DNA of 47,529 nt, taken from the NCBI GenBank assembly GCA_019359535.1, contig JAHHHE010000012.1, positions 1 through 47,529 on the forward strand, written 5' to 3'. A program made the position numbers and the translations under genes. The notes below the pieces were generated by a model. It worked only from the letters and a program-made list of their open reading frames with translations. It did no database searches and was not told the DNA's origin. The DNA comes from Gloeocapsa sp. UFS-A4-WI-NPMV-4B04. GTDB taxonomy: Bacteria; Cyanobacteriota; Cyanobacteriia; Cyanobacteriales; Chroococcidiopsidaceae. Each line of letters opens with the position of its first letter. Position 1 is the stretch's first letter. This document shows positions 1 through 7,857 of this stretch, piece by piece.

Positions 1-99
1 TTGGCTCGAAAAACAATTTGTTTTTCCAAGTCGGAATGGATGCATGACATTGTGATTGGACTGTTTATTAATCGAGAGGAATTTGGACGAATGCTCTAG
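1..99 (+). CDS. IS1-family transposase, C-terminal part (partial at window start)
   Basis: The frame is open from base 1 to a TAG at 97-99 and encodes the end of an IS1-type InsB/DDE transposase. It contains LARKTICFSKS, MHDIVIGLFINR and EFG. The same stretch closes the transposase at 23641-24063 with only a few residue changes, so the two belong to the same IS subgroup but are not identical copies. The catalytic residues lie upstream of the window, so activity cannot be judged. Confidence 0.85.
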   Translation: MARKTICFSKSEWMHDIVIGLFINREEFGRML

Positions 100-127
100 A
101 ATAGATCCACACGTCTAGAACATTACC
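1..127 (+). mobile_element. IS1-like element, right end only (cut by window edge)
   Basis: The last 33 codons of an IS1-type transposase are followed by a terminal sequence ending CATTACC at 127. The end (ACACGTCTAGAACATTACC) matches, with a few changes, the 23-bp inverted repeat of the complete IS1-like element at 23238-24092. Directly beyond 127 the sequence is a tnpB gene fragment on the minus strand, so this element appears to have inserted into that gene. The left half and the target duplication lie outside the window. Confidence 0.8.
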
Positions 128-418
128 TACTTGCTGCAGCATCTGAGAATGTGCAGCATTGAGATCAGGGTTGGTCTTTCTCGCCTGGGTTAAAGCTTTG
201 CATTGGGATGCAAATGTTGGTCTAGGTGCGTCTGCCGGAATGATGTACTCGCGAAATCGACTACAAGCATCTATTCTGCATGACCTTGAACTATACCAGT
301 CCTTCCTTTGGGCTAACGCAAAATTCCAGACTCTACGAGAGGTTTCTAGCCATGCCTCGTAGGTCTGAGATTGTTGCTGCGTCAGTTTTAATCGGTAGGT
401 ATAAGTTAGATTCAGCAT
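128..418 (-). pseudogene. tnpB: tnpB (IS200/IS605 family), N-terminal fragment
   Basis: Minus-strand frame starting at ATG 418 and encoding about 97 residues of a TnpB-type RNA-guided nuclease N-terminus (YTYRL, LETSRRVWNFAL, EYIIPADAP). It aligns with the first 100 residues of the intact TnpB at 18094-19233 (shared: YTYRL, KDW, CRID, EYIIPADAP, SQ.LQ). Homology stops where the IS1-like terminal repeat begins at 127; the frame then runs on as unrelated codons to 68. The RuvC and zinc-finger parts are absent from the window, so this is an inactivated remnant. The open frame continues upstream to 574, but the family alignment supports the ATG at 418 as the original start. Confidence 0.75.
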
Positions 419-483
419 ATCTTCACTATACCTTAAAAACAGGGGGTGTCTTTTTAAGTATTCAAACTTAAATAAAAGCACTG

Positions 484-520
484 ACCGGAAGTGCGGGGCT
501 TTAAACCCACTTATTCCGGT
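484..520 (-). terminator. Hairpin between tnpB remnant and the GspE/PilB gene; terminator or IS left-end structure
   Basis: ACCGGAA (484-490) and TTCCGGT (514-520) are perfect complements. Inner pairing of AGTG.GGG with CCC.ACT extends the stem. On the minus strand the hairpin lies just past the stop of the GspE/PilB-like gene (555) and is followed after a few bases by TTTTATTT, so it could terminate that transcript. It is also upstream of the tnpB fragment and could instead be the left-end hairpin of that element. Confidence 0.4.
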
Positions 521-554
521 AAGTCCTGATTCACTTGACAATCTCTTTCCATCC

Positions 555-2207
555 TTAAATTGTTTTTGCAACACAGCCGGACTTTCGATTTAAAGCACTG
601 TGTGGTAACACTCGCAGCACCTCTGTTAGTGTAGTCACTCCCCCAGTCACCTTTTCAATTGCTGCTATGCGAAACGAGTCAAAACTAACTTCATCCAAGT
701 AACGGTGCAATTGAGTCATCGTCCCCTCATAAATCAACTGCCGCATAGTGTCATCGACATTGAGTAACTCAACAATCGCCTCTCGACCCAAGTAACCAGA
801 ATAAAAGCATTTAGGACAGCCCCGACCGCAACGCCAGCCAGTAGAATTTGCTTCCATCTCCAAACTCAGCTGCCTCAAATCCGCTGCCGTCGGCATATAA
901 GGTTCAGCGCAGTGGGGACAAACTTTACGAACTAAGCGCTGTGCAACTATTCCCAAAATAGCATCACTTACCAGCCCTGGATCTGGACCAATATCTTTCA
1001 AGCGAGGAATAGCACTCACAGCATCATTAGTGTGTAGAGTAGTCAGCACCAAGTGGCCAGTCAGCGCCGCTCGAACCGCGGTTTCTGCTGTTTCGCTATC
1101 CCGAATTTCCCCTAACATAATAATGTCTGGGTCTTGGCGCAAAATCGCTCTTAAGCCCGCAGCAAAGGTCATGCCAGATGTTTCTTGCACTTGAGTTTGG
1201 GTAATTCGAGGCAACACATATTCCACAGGATCTTCCACTGTTACCACATTGACGTGTTCGGTAGCTACCGCTTGCAGACTGTTGTAAAGCGTACTGGTTT
1301 TACCACTTCCTGTGGGACCAGTGAGAATAATCATTCCCTGAGGCTGCTGCAACCAACTTTTGTACATCGCCAGCTTTTTGGCGGAAAATCCTAAGTCTTC
1401 TAAGCCAGAAAAGGGGTTTTGCTGTGGCAGCAAGCGAATCACTGCTTTCTCACCGCCAACGCAAGGTAGGAGGCTGATCCGCATATCCACTCTTGCTTCT
1501 GAATCTTGGTCGGAGCTATAGTTGTCTGCTAACCGCCCATCTTGAGGACGACGGCTTTCGGCAATGTCTAGATTAGACATGACTTTGAGGGCAACGATCG
1601 CCTTACGACTAATATCCGGTGGCAAAGTGGTGATGTCTCGTAGAATGCCGTCAATGCGATAGCGAACTCTTAACCCCTCTGGAGTAGGTTCTAAATGAAT
1701 ATCACTAGCGCGGTTACGTAATGCCCCAGATAGAATGGTTTTAATGCGGCTAATCTGATCGTCGGCTTTTGAAAGATTCAGTTCTGTAACTTCACTAATG
1801 TCTTCTTGCTCAATCTCAGCCGTAATCGGACTTGCAATTACTGAGGCACTGATGGAATTAGCATTGAAGTTTTGAGCATGGAACCAGGCGCGATAGCTTT
1901 TATCTGCAATCAGAATGGTTTTAATGTCAGTGCCAGTGCGAGCGCTCAGTTTTTTAATGTCCTCTAAAGATAGAGTAGCTGGACTGCCGAGATAGTAACA
2001 GTTACGCCAAAGTAACAAGGGAATAACAGGCGGCAATGCACTTCGATGAGTCACTTGCCGGAAAAAACGGGAGGTGACATCTTTATCCAGCAAGTCAAGG
2101 TTAATAACTCCTTGCTCATCGACCAATAGCTTTAAAGCTGATTCACAAGTAATTTCAGAATTTTTTAACTGTTGCCAAGCCGAGGCAAGAGTAACACAAG
2201 TCTGCAT
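555..2207 (-). CDS. GspE/PilB-type secretion or type IV pilus assembly ATPase
   Basis: Hexameric traffic ATPase that would power pilin or pseudopilin polymerisation from the cytoplasmic face of the inner membrane. Numbered from an upstream ATG at 2231, it has an N-terminal GspE/MshE-like region (about 20-130). Next come RASDIHLEP and YRIDG (about 174-196) and the Walker A motif GPTGSGKT (305-312). The Asp-box/Walker B IIMLGEIRD (about 370-378) and the His-box LVLTTLHTND follow. Cys pairs CPHC and CPKC (438/441 and 472/475) form the zinc site of GspE and PilB extension ATPases, which argues against a PilT retraction ATPase. I prefer the ATG at 2207, preceded by GGA, over 2231. The protein is about 550 residues, shorter than typical cyanobacterial PilB (about 670) because the N-terminal domain is short. 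No pilC, pilT or pilin gene lies nearby, so it looks like an orphan copy. Confidence 0.88.
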   Translation of the reverse strand: MQTCVTLASAWQQLKNSEITCESALKLLVDEQGVINLDLLDKDVTSRFFRQVTHRSALPPVIPLLLWRNCYYLGSPATLSLEDIKKLSARTGTDIKTILIADKSYRAWFHAQNFNANSISASVIASPITAEIEQEDISEVTELNLSKADDQISRIKTILSGALRNRASDIHLEPTPEGLRVRYRIDGILRDITTLPPDISRKAIVALKVMSNLDIAESRRPQDGRLADNYSSDQDSEARVDMRISLLPCVGGEKAVIRLLPQQNPFSGLEDLGFSAKKLAMYKSWLQQPQGMIILTGPTGSGKTSTLYNSLQAVATEHVNVVTVEDPVEYVLPRITQTQVQETSGMTFAAGLRAILRQDPDIIMLGEIRDSETAETAVRAALTGHLVLTTLHTNDAVSAIPRLKDIGPDPGLVSDAILGIVAQRLVRKVCPHCAEPYMPTAADLRQLSLEMEANSTGWRCGRGCPKCFYSGYLGREAIVELLNVDDTMRQLIYEGTMTQLHRYLDEVSFDSFRIAAIEKVTGGVTTLTEVLRVLPHSALNRKSGCVAKTI

Positions 2208-2524
2208 TATTTTTTCCAAAAATAGGAGCAAATTTCTGATTGGAACCCCGTCTCAGCAAACAGGTACTTTAAGAATCGACAACCTGTCAAAGACATAAAC
2301 ATCATCGGCAGAGTAGGTTTAATGGAGCGATTATGTAACACATTGAAAACTCTAAGGCAGTTGCTAAGAGCGACCATAACTACGAAGTTACTGTTATCAG
2401 CGCTCTAGAAGTAATTAGCATTATATTTGTCCAGCTAAACCAAGGCTCGCTAAGAAAAGACTACTCGTGGCGATCGCTCCCCAATTTAGGTAATCCTAAC
2501 TAAAGCTAGTGGGGAGTCGAAACC

Positions 2525-3322
2525 TTAGTAGCGGACGATCTGCTTCTTGATGAAAAGCGCACCCAAACAACCGCTAGAGCCGCCGAAGTTTGTTTGATCA
2601 ACGATCGCTCCATTTGCCTTACCGATCGTCTTATGGCGGTTGTAGTAGACATCGGTTCGTACACCGCAGTATGCTCCAGCTGGGCTGGCAAAGCGCATAC
2701 CAGTGCTGCCTGTAATTGTTGTTTGACTAGGATTGTATAAGCACGTTGTGTTTGTCTTACTGAGGAAAGCCCAAAATGCTGTGTTCCATTTACCTTGGTC
2801 AGCAAAGGTCTGGCAGCTTCCCGAAACATTGAAGCCGTCGTATAAGAAGTCAACACCATCTTTAACATGGTTCTGAAAAACGTTGTTCAGGTTCACTAAA
2901 TACGTCCGGCTGTAGGCGCGGCTTCTCAAGACTGCTGCTGCCGGATTGACTAAGCTAGCAGCAGCAGGTGGCGCTGCGAGAGTGCCGCTTTTCGTTCCTA
3001 TACCTGTTCTTGCATCCGCCGCCGCATCCGGGGTGAATTTGTTTGTAAGGCGCTGCATCTTAATTGTGCAGGTTGGCGCATCAAAACCAACCTGACGTGC
3101 CTCTACTGCTTTCTCGCCTGGATAGAGTGTTAGGCTCGTGCTGAAGTGGCAGGTGTTGTTTGCGCCCTTTTTCCCTTGTACTAGATAAGTCTCGCTGTCA
3201 CTTTCATCTACGGGTGTTGATTGGCTTTGCGCTTGTGAAATTTGAGTAAAAGGAATAACGATAGATGCTCCAGCAATTAAGGGTAGAAGCCAGGATTTTT
3301 TGTTCTTGCGTGTGTATTGCAT
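2525..3322 (-). CDS. Secreted protein of unknown function
   Basis: A 265-residue protein that I do not recognise. The N-terminus is a clear Sec signal peptide: basic MQYTRKNKK, a hydrophobic stretch LLPLIAGASIVIPF, and a likely cleavage after SQA near residue 31. The mature part is Ser/Thr/Ala rich with several Cys residues (NTCHF, PTCTI, GSCQTF, TTCLY, AYCGV, SGCLGA) that could form disulfides outside the cytoplasm. There are no transmembrane segments after the signal. Its upstream region (3437-3499) carries the same 62-bp block as the cupin gene at 6523, so the two are likely co-regulated. The start at 3322 is the only sensible one given the signal peptide. Confidence 0.7.
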   Translation of the reverse strand: MQYTRKNKKSWLLPLIAGASIVIPFTQISQAQSQSTPVDESDSETYLVQGKKGANNTCHFSTSLTLYPGEKAVEARQVGFDAPTCTIKMQRLTNKFTPDAAADARTGIGTKSGTLAAPPAAASLVNPAAAVLRSRAYSRTYLVNLNNVFQNHVKDGVDFLYDGFNVSGSCQTFADQGKWNTAFWAFLSKTNTTCLYNPSQTTITGSTGMRFASPAGAYCGVRTDVYYNRHKTIGKANGAIVDQTNFGGSSGCLGALFIKKQIVRY

Positions 3323-3436
3323 AATTCCTCTGTTTTGACTTTAATGTTTATTTCTCAATTGCCTGATTAGTAAATAAATTCAAAATCTATGTGGGTTTTG
3401 AGTTGCATTACTGTAAGTTCAACTTCAGGCTTACTA

Positions 3437-3499
3437 TTAAAGTACGATTAGTGCCGATATTCGCACTTCATCCAATTGACTCACCCAATCGGGTGATTT
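3437..3499 (-). promoter_or_regulatory. Conserved promoter/operator block, copy A
   Basis: Written on the + strand this block reads TAAAGTACGATT, 12 variable bases, CGCACTTCATCCA, then a near-palindrome TCACCCAATCGGGTGA followed by TTT. The same block with identical spacing occurs at 6569-6631. Here it lies about 115 bp upstream of the secreted-protein gene starting at 3322. Read on the gene's strand, the palindrome comes first, then TGGATGAAGTGCG in a -35-like position, then TACTTTA, a plausible -10. This is the layout expected of a promoter with an upstream activator or operator site. Confidence 0.6.
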
Positions 3500-4193
3500 A
3501 ACAAATTTCAGCTACTTCTATTTCAAGAAATTAGAAAAACCTTCTTCGTTTCTCCAACTTGAATCAATACATTTCTTTGAAGTTAATTATTGCTATGATT
3601 ATCTAAAGAGGATTTGTAAACTTAAAATATTAAATTTCTACTTAAATACAGAATTAAAAATAAAGTATAACTTTTTGTTGAAACTAAACTTATATCCAAG
3701 TGTTTACTTTAAGGGTGCCAGTAAAGTAGTTAATGACTTCCTAGTTTCCCTTTCTATGAATTGAGCTTTGGTTGATAGTATTTACTTGTAATAGAGTAGA
3801 ATATCGTGATTAGAAAAATTTACTCAAGTTTTCTATTAAAAATAAGGTAAAAACTTAAAGTCAAAGATTTGCTAAAAAAATAAGTTTACTATTAATCTAG
3901 AATAATATGTTTAAGTGTCAAATTTTATATAAGCTTGGCTTATCAATGATATTAATCGCAGTCTAAAAGTAATGAATATTAAACAAAAATGTCTGCTAAA
4001 TATTAGATTATGAGAATACAATGTGATTTTATAGGTAGAATGATACAGTTATCCATGTTGAGCAAACAATTTATTTAGCAAATATTTAGTATGTTTAAAT
4101 ACAATTACTAAGTTTTTCAAAAATTTCAAATTAAATATGAAAGTTTATTGCGTATTTCCCTAGTAATTATTTGAGATTCAGGGATCGCCTACT
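3500..4193. other. AT-rich intergenic stretch without a recognisable gene
   Basis: About 690 bp, strongly AT-rich, with stops in all frames. I see no codon pattern, tRNA-like structure or clear inverted repeat. It lies between the promoter block of the secreted-protein gene and the 3' end of the small gene at 4194. It may be a decayed region. Confidence 0.5.
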
Positions 4194-4535
4194 TTAATAA
4201 TAAGGTGTAATATCCTCACCACATTCATCGGCTAAATAGCACAATGCCCGAAAGCGTAAAGCCACAACTTCCTCATAAAGCGGGTTTAGCTTGCAAAGCG
4301 GTGGAATATGAAACAGCTTGTAACCGAAAAACTTGATGTCGCGCTCAAATGGACACTGAGCAGGAATAAGTTTGCACAAACTGTGAGCTAAATTTGGGTT
4401 ATGGACTTGAATTTCGTTTAGGTTCTGACGCAGCAATTGCAGAACATTAAAGAACTTCGGGAAGGGATGGTGCAGCATTATAGCACCCTGAGAAGTATCG
4501 CCTTCAAGCAATGTCCAGTTAGCAAGGGAATTCAT
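4194..4535 (-). CDS. Small Mo-dependent nitrogenase C-terminal-like protein
   Basis: A 113-residue protein of the cyanobacterial family named after the 'Mo-dependent nitrogenase, C-terminal' domain. The signature stretches are IQVHNPNLAHSLCKLIPAQC, PFERDIKFFG, HIPPLCKLNPLYE and LRFRALCYLADECGED. These proteins are widespread and often multicopy in cyanobacteria and are not nitrogenase subunits; their biochemical role is not established. Conserved Cys residues (LCKLIPAQC, PPLC, LCYLADEC) could bind metal, but that is inference. The ATG at 4535 is preceded by GGAGG, which supports the start. It has no close operon partner. Confidence 0.82.
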   Translation of the reverse strand: MNSLANWTLLEGDTSQGAIMLHHPFPKFFNVLQLLRQNLNEIQVHNPNLAHSLCKLIPAQCPFERDIKFFGYKLFHIPPLCKLNPLYEEVVALRFRALCYLADECGEDITPYY

Positions 4536-4705
4536 TTCGTCCTCCGCTCATTACTTCATTCTCAAGTGGATAGAAAGCAAATAGGAGAAACTTTGCGGTT
4601 AGGCAAATATTCAAATCAGGAATAGTGCATGGTTTCTCCGCTAAAAATGTGCTGATTCACAACGATCGCTCTAAACGGCTAGGCATTCAAGATGTACTAA
4701 GAGTA

Positions 4706-5182
4706 TTACCTTGCCACAGTTGCAGGAGCAAAAAACTGCTCTAGATTCTGCGGCTGCATGAACATCAGGTATTGGCGGGTAAACGCTGGTGGTAACAGTT
4801 CAAGCATCAGTGTGTTTTCAACCCAAAACTCGATCACATCAAAAAAGGAGTCTCGATTGCAGCGCACGACACGCCAGCCTTCACGGATACCGATTTGCTC
4901 AATCTCTTCTTGAGTCATAGGTACAGAAATTGCCGCATGGGTAGCCATAAACTGGGAAGGCAAGGCGTTTTGAGAGAACCCTACCTGCTCATTGTCATTA
5001 CCCGGTATGAGTTCAGTACCCAGAGGATAAATCTCGATCATCGTACCGTATTCATCGCCAGGACAGACTACATAGCTACCGGGATGCGGTGGAAATGGAG
5101 CTACTTTACCGTGCCAAATTTCTGCTAATACTTCAGCAACGTGGAGTGGATTCTGAGCAGGAATAGAAATGTGGTGAATCAT
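4706..5182 (-). CDS. Glyoxalase/VOC-like protein of unknown substrate
   Basis: A 158-residue cytoplasmic protein. The N-terminus MIHHISIPAQNP resembles the first strand of the vicinal-oxygen-chelate fold. It is followed by HVAEVLAEIW, then strand-like stretches SYVVCPGDEYGTMIEIYP and THAAISVPM, the latter resembling the second half-module. A C-terminal FFDVIEFWVENTLMLELLPP carries the glutamate-rich last strand. His3/His4, Glu50 and the later Glu residues could bind metal, but I cannot assign an enzyme activity. It stands alone on the minus strand between the nitrogenase-C-like gene and a secreted protein. Confidence 0.6.
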   Translation of the reverse strand: MIHHISIPAQNPLHVAEVLAEIWHGKVAPFPPHPGSYVVCPGDEYGTMIEIYPLGTELIPGNDNEQVGFSQNALPSQFMATHAAISVPMTQEEIEQIGIREGWRVVRCNRDSFFDVIEFWVENTLMLELLPPAFTRQYLMFMQPQNLEQFFAPATVAR

Positions 5183-5345
5183 AAAAATTTACTCTTAATT
5201 AAGATTGTTGCTATAAAGCTTTTGCAAACGTCAGTTCTTGCTATGCCTCTATATACTTCTCAGGATTTTTTCTACTTTTTATGCAAAAGCTGAATAAAAG
5301 GTATGGGAGAAGGCGTATATGCTATTTGAGATGAGCATTGCAATA

Positions 5346-5891
5346 TTACTGCGATCGCCCGTAGTGAGCTTGACCCTCACCGTCTGGGGTTTCGAGTACC
5401 AGAACCTCCTGTCCAGAGTCGTTTGTCTCAATTGACCACGCATAGGTTTCTGGCTTTGCGGTATTTTGCTGCTCATAGGTACGCCCTGAATTGCATATTT
5501 GACCCTTAGACGTGCTTTCAGCAGGCTGGAAGGTGAGTTGCTGACCCTCGACCGTGACCTTACCCTTTTCTGAGATAAAGACGTTTGACGCGCAACTGTA
5601 GGTAGTGATTTGGAGCAGCCTTGTTCGCTGATATTCGCCGTTGGGGGTAAGCTTGAACTGATCACTGGAGCCATTCGTTGGCGCTGGCGCACCTGTATAG
5701 GAGTCTTGATATTGAATGGACGAGATGCGTCCGTAGCGCCATTCGCCCTGAAGTTCTGATGGCACTTCCAAGCTGTTGTCTGCTTTGCTTGCTTTCGGGT
5801 AGATAACGAAGCTGGCGGTGAGGGCTAAGGCTAGGGAGCAGAGAGTAAGCTGACGGGTAACAGGGTGTGTGCTATAGAGTTGCTTATTCAT
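5346..5891 (-). CDS. Secreted protein of about 181 residues, unknown function
   Basis: The ATG at 5891 follows a strong GAGGAGG ribosome-binding site. An open frame continues upstream to 5945 but has no better start. From 5891 the protein begins MNKQLYSTHPVTRQL, then a hydrophobic signal segment LCSLALALTASFVIY and a likely cleavage after SKA. The mature part has LQGEWRYG, FKLTPNGEYQRTRLLQI, KGKVTVEGQQLTFQP and YAWSIE, a run of short beta strands like a small lipocalin-type barrel (LQGEW then repeated strand-turn units). That fold is inference only. Two Cys residues (YSCAS, QICNS) could form a disulfide. No partner gene is adjacent. Confidence 0.65.
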   Translation of the reverse strand: MNKQLYSTHPVTRQLTLCSLALALTASFVIYPKASKADNSLEVPSELQGEWRYGRISSIQYQDSYTGAPAPTNGSSDQFKLTPNGEYQRTRLLQITTYSCASNVFISEKGKVTVEGQQLTFQPAESTSKGQICNSGRTYEQQNTAKPETYAWSIETNDSGQEVLVLETPDGEGQAHYGRSQ

Positions 5892-6073
5892 GGTAAAGTT
5901 TTCCTCCTCAAAGGATTTCAGAAAAATATCTATAGTAAATGTCAAAAAATTGGTTTGTGCCTTCTGGGGCTAGCATTCTTAGCTTGAGAGAACCCTTGCA
6001 CGTCTTCTTGTGGAGATGGATTAGGTTTGTTTGAGGCTAAATAGCCAGTATTTATCTTGTAACCGAGTTAAGC

Positions 6074-6523
6074 TTAGAGGATGAGACGAACATCATGCTT
6101 ATCAGCGATCGCCTGAAACTTGGACATATCTGGTGGCGTACTGTTAACGAATTGCCCCATCTCTTCATAAAACTCAGTTGCTTGGGCTGGCGAGATCAAA
6201 GCGATAAACTTAGCTGAGGCTGACAAGATTTTAAAGGCGTGGGCTGTTTCTCCAGGTATATTAATAAAATAGCCGGGTGTTGCCACAATAGTTTTTGTAC
6301 CCGTTTGGATTTCTAGCTCACCTTCAAGAATGTAAAATGCTTCATCCCAAGGATGAGTGTGCAGTGGAGGACCATTGCCAGCTGTATCCGTAATTTCATA
6401 AAGTGTCCAGGCTCCTTTAGTATCTTTACCAGTTGCCTTAGTTGTGAAAATTGCGTCTAAAACCGAGAATTTTTTACCCTTTCCAGGTGCTAGAACAAAG
6501 TGTTTTTCTAGTAGTGTTTGCAT
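6074..6523 (-). CDS. Cupin-domain protein
   Basis: A 149-residue single-domain cupin. Motif 1 is [17 protein letters not shown] (metal ligands His, His, Glu) and motif 2 is [10 protein letters not shown] (the third His). Between them lie the usual beta-barrel strands ([19 protein letters not shown]). Such proteins bind a metal and act as small dioxygenases, isomerases or sensors; the substrate here is unknown. Its promoter region at 6569-6631 carries the same 62-bp operator/promoter block as the secreted-protein gene at 3322, which suggests they answer the same signal. Confidence 0.85.
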   Translation of the reverse strand: MQTLLEKHFVLAPGKGKKFSVLDAIFTTKATGKDTKGAWTLYEITDTAGNGPPLHTHPWDEAFYILEGELEIQTGTKTIVATPGYFINIPGETAHAFKILSASAKFIALISPAQATEFYEEMGQFVNSTPPDMSKFQAIADKHDVRLIL

Positions 6524-6568
6524 TAAAACTGCTCCCGCTTCAATTGCTGTTAAGTTTCAACTACACTT

Positions 6569-6631
6569 TTAAAGTACGATTTTCAAGAGCGATCGCACTT
6601 CATCCAGGTGATTCACCCGATCAGGTGATTT
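6569..6631 (-). promoter_or_regulatory. Conserved promoter/operator block, copy B
   Basis: On the + strand: TAAAGTACGATT, 12 variable bases, CGCACTTCATCCA, then TCACCCGATCAGGTGA followed by TTT. It aligns without gaps to 3437-3499, including the 12-base spacer whose sequence differs. It lies about 46 bp upstream of the cupin start at 6523, closer than copy A is to its gene. The palindrome is nearly perfect (TCACCYGATCRGGTGA). Confidence 0.65.
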
Positions 6632-6696
6632 GAATAACTACGGCTATAGATGAGCGGTTGCTACTAGCTTCAGGAAAGTTCTATAAATTATCGACA

Positions 6697-7854
6697 TTAA
6701 GCGATAGATGCATTACCAGATGTGGAGTGCTTTACCAAAGGTAAAGTTAGCCAGAAAGTTGTGCCTGTTCCAGGCTTACTATTAACCCCAATTTGTCCGC
6801 CATGAGCTGTAATAATTTGCCGACACAGGTATAGCCCTAAGCCAACGCCAATTGAGCGAGTGCGGGAGCCGCGAACGTAACGCTCGAAAAGTAGATCGCA
6901 CTGTGATCGCTCTATCCCCACGCCGTTATCCTCAACAGTGCAGTAAATCATCTCTTCCTCAACGATAGCTTTCAGTGTCAGCGTAAGTCCGGGTGGATTG
7001 TGGCTTAAGGCATTAGTAAGTAGATTCTCAAAAACTCGCCTTAGCTGCAAAGGATCGCCATTAACAAACGGTAAATCAAGAGGAACTAAATTTATTAGTT
7101 TTACTTGATTTTTTGTTAAAAGTGGTTCCAAGTCTGCGGTAAGGTCTTGAATCATTGGGTTCAATTGCACTGGCTCACAGCAAAGAAGAATACCTCGCAT
7201 TTCGTTGGAATGAGCTTCTAATAAAGAATTAAGTAAATTTAGCTGGCGATCACTGCTGTGAATCATCCGCTCCAAAATTGAGCGCGAGATAGGTACAGTT
7301 GCTCCTGATTTGCTCTGTAAATTCTTCAGCACCAGTAAAGTACCCATAATTGGTGTCCGCAGATCGTGAGAAACTGCGTGTAAAAACTCTTCTTTCAGCG
7401 AGTTCAGTTCTTGCAATTCCAACATTTGTTGCTGCAACTGAGCATTTTGTAATTTCAGTTGCTTTTGCAGCCTACAGATAGTTAGCTGATTCTCAATGCG
7501 GGCTAAAACCTCTTCTACATGAAAGGGTTTAGTAATGTAGTCCACACCTCCTACGGCAAAGGCTTTAACTTTATCTAGCACATCTTCCAACGCACTAATA
7601 AAAATTACGGGAATTTCCCGCGTGCGCTCGCCTGCCTTTAGCTGCTGACAAACTTCGTAGCCATTCATCTGCGGCATATTAATATCCAGCAGAATTAGAT
7701 CTGGCGGTTCAGCCTGTACACCCATCAATGCCATTGCACCATTAATTACACTACGAACTTCATACCCCTGCTCTGTAAGCATGGTTGACAAAAGGCGCAA
7801 ATTGTCGGGTGTATCGTCAACGAGCAGGATATTTCCCTTAATATCAGGTTGCAT
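6697..7854 (-). CDS. Response-regulator/histidine-kinase protein (REC-HisKA-HATPase)
   Basis: A 385-residue cytoplasmic kinase with an N-terminal receiver and a C-terminal transmitter. REC spans about 7-122, with acidic LVDD, phospho-acceptor Asp57 in LLDINMP and Lys109 in TKPF. A coiled coil (about 122-155) leads to HisKA with His163 in HAVSHDLRTP. HATPase_c follows (N-box near FENLLTNALSHN, G-boxes DNGVGI and GVGLGLYLCRQ). It is the last gene of a minus-strand operon, starting 3 bp after the stop of the giant hybrid kinase. Such REC-kinase proteins usually take phosphate from an upstream kinase and then modulate their own kinase. The kinase at 7858 is the obvious donor, by inference. Confidence 0.92.
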   Translation of the reverse strand: MQPDIKGNILLVDDTPDNLRLLSTMLTEQGYEVRSVINGAMALMGVQAEPPDLILLDINMPQMNGYEVCQQLKAGERTREIPVIFISALEDVLDKVKAFAVGGVDYITKPFHVEEVLARIENQLTICRLQKQLKLQNAQLQQQMLELQELNSLKEEFLHAVSHDLRTPIMGTLLVLKNLQSKSGATVPISRSILERMIHSSDRQLNLLNSLLEAHSNEMRGILLCCEPVQLNPMIQDLTADLEPLLTKNQVKLINLVPLDLPFVNGDPLQLRRVFENLLTNALSHNPPGLTLTLKAIVEEEMIYCTVEDNGVGIERSQCDLLFERYVRGSRTRSIGVGLGLYLCRQIITAHGGQIGVNSKPGTGTTFWLTLPLVKHSTSGNASIA

Positions 7855-7857
7855 TCT

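Noticed and set aside
2506..2868. 120-codon frame overlapping the secreted protein gene on the same strand
   Set aside because: It lies in another frame of a gene with a clear signal peptide and has no independent support.
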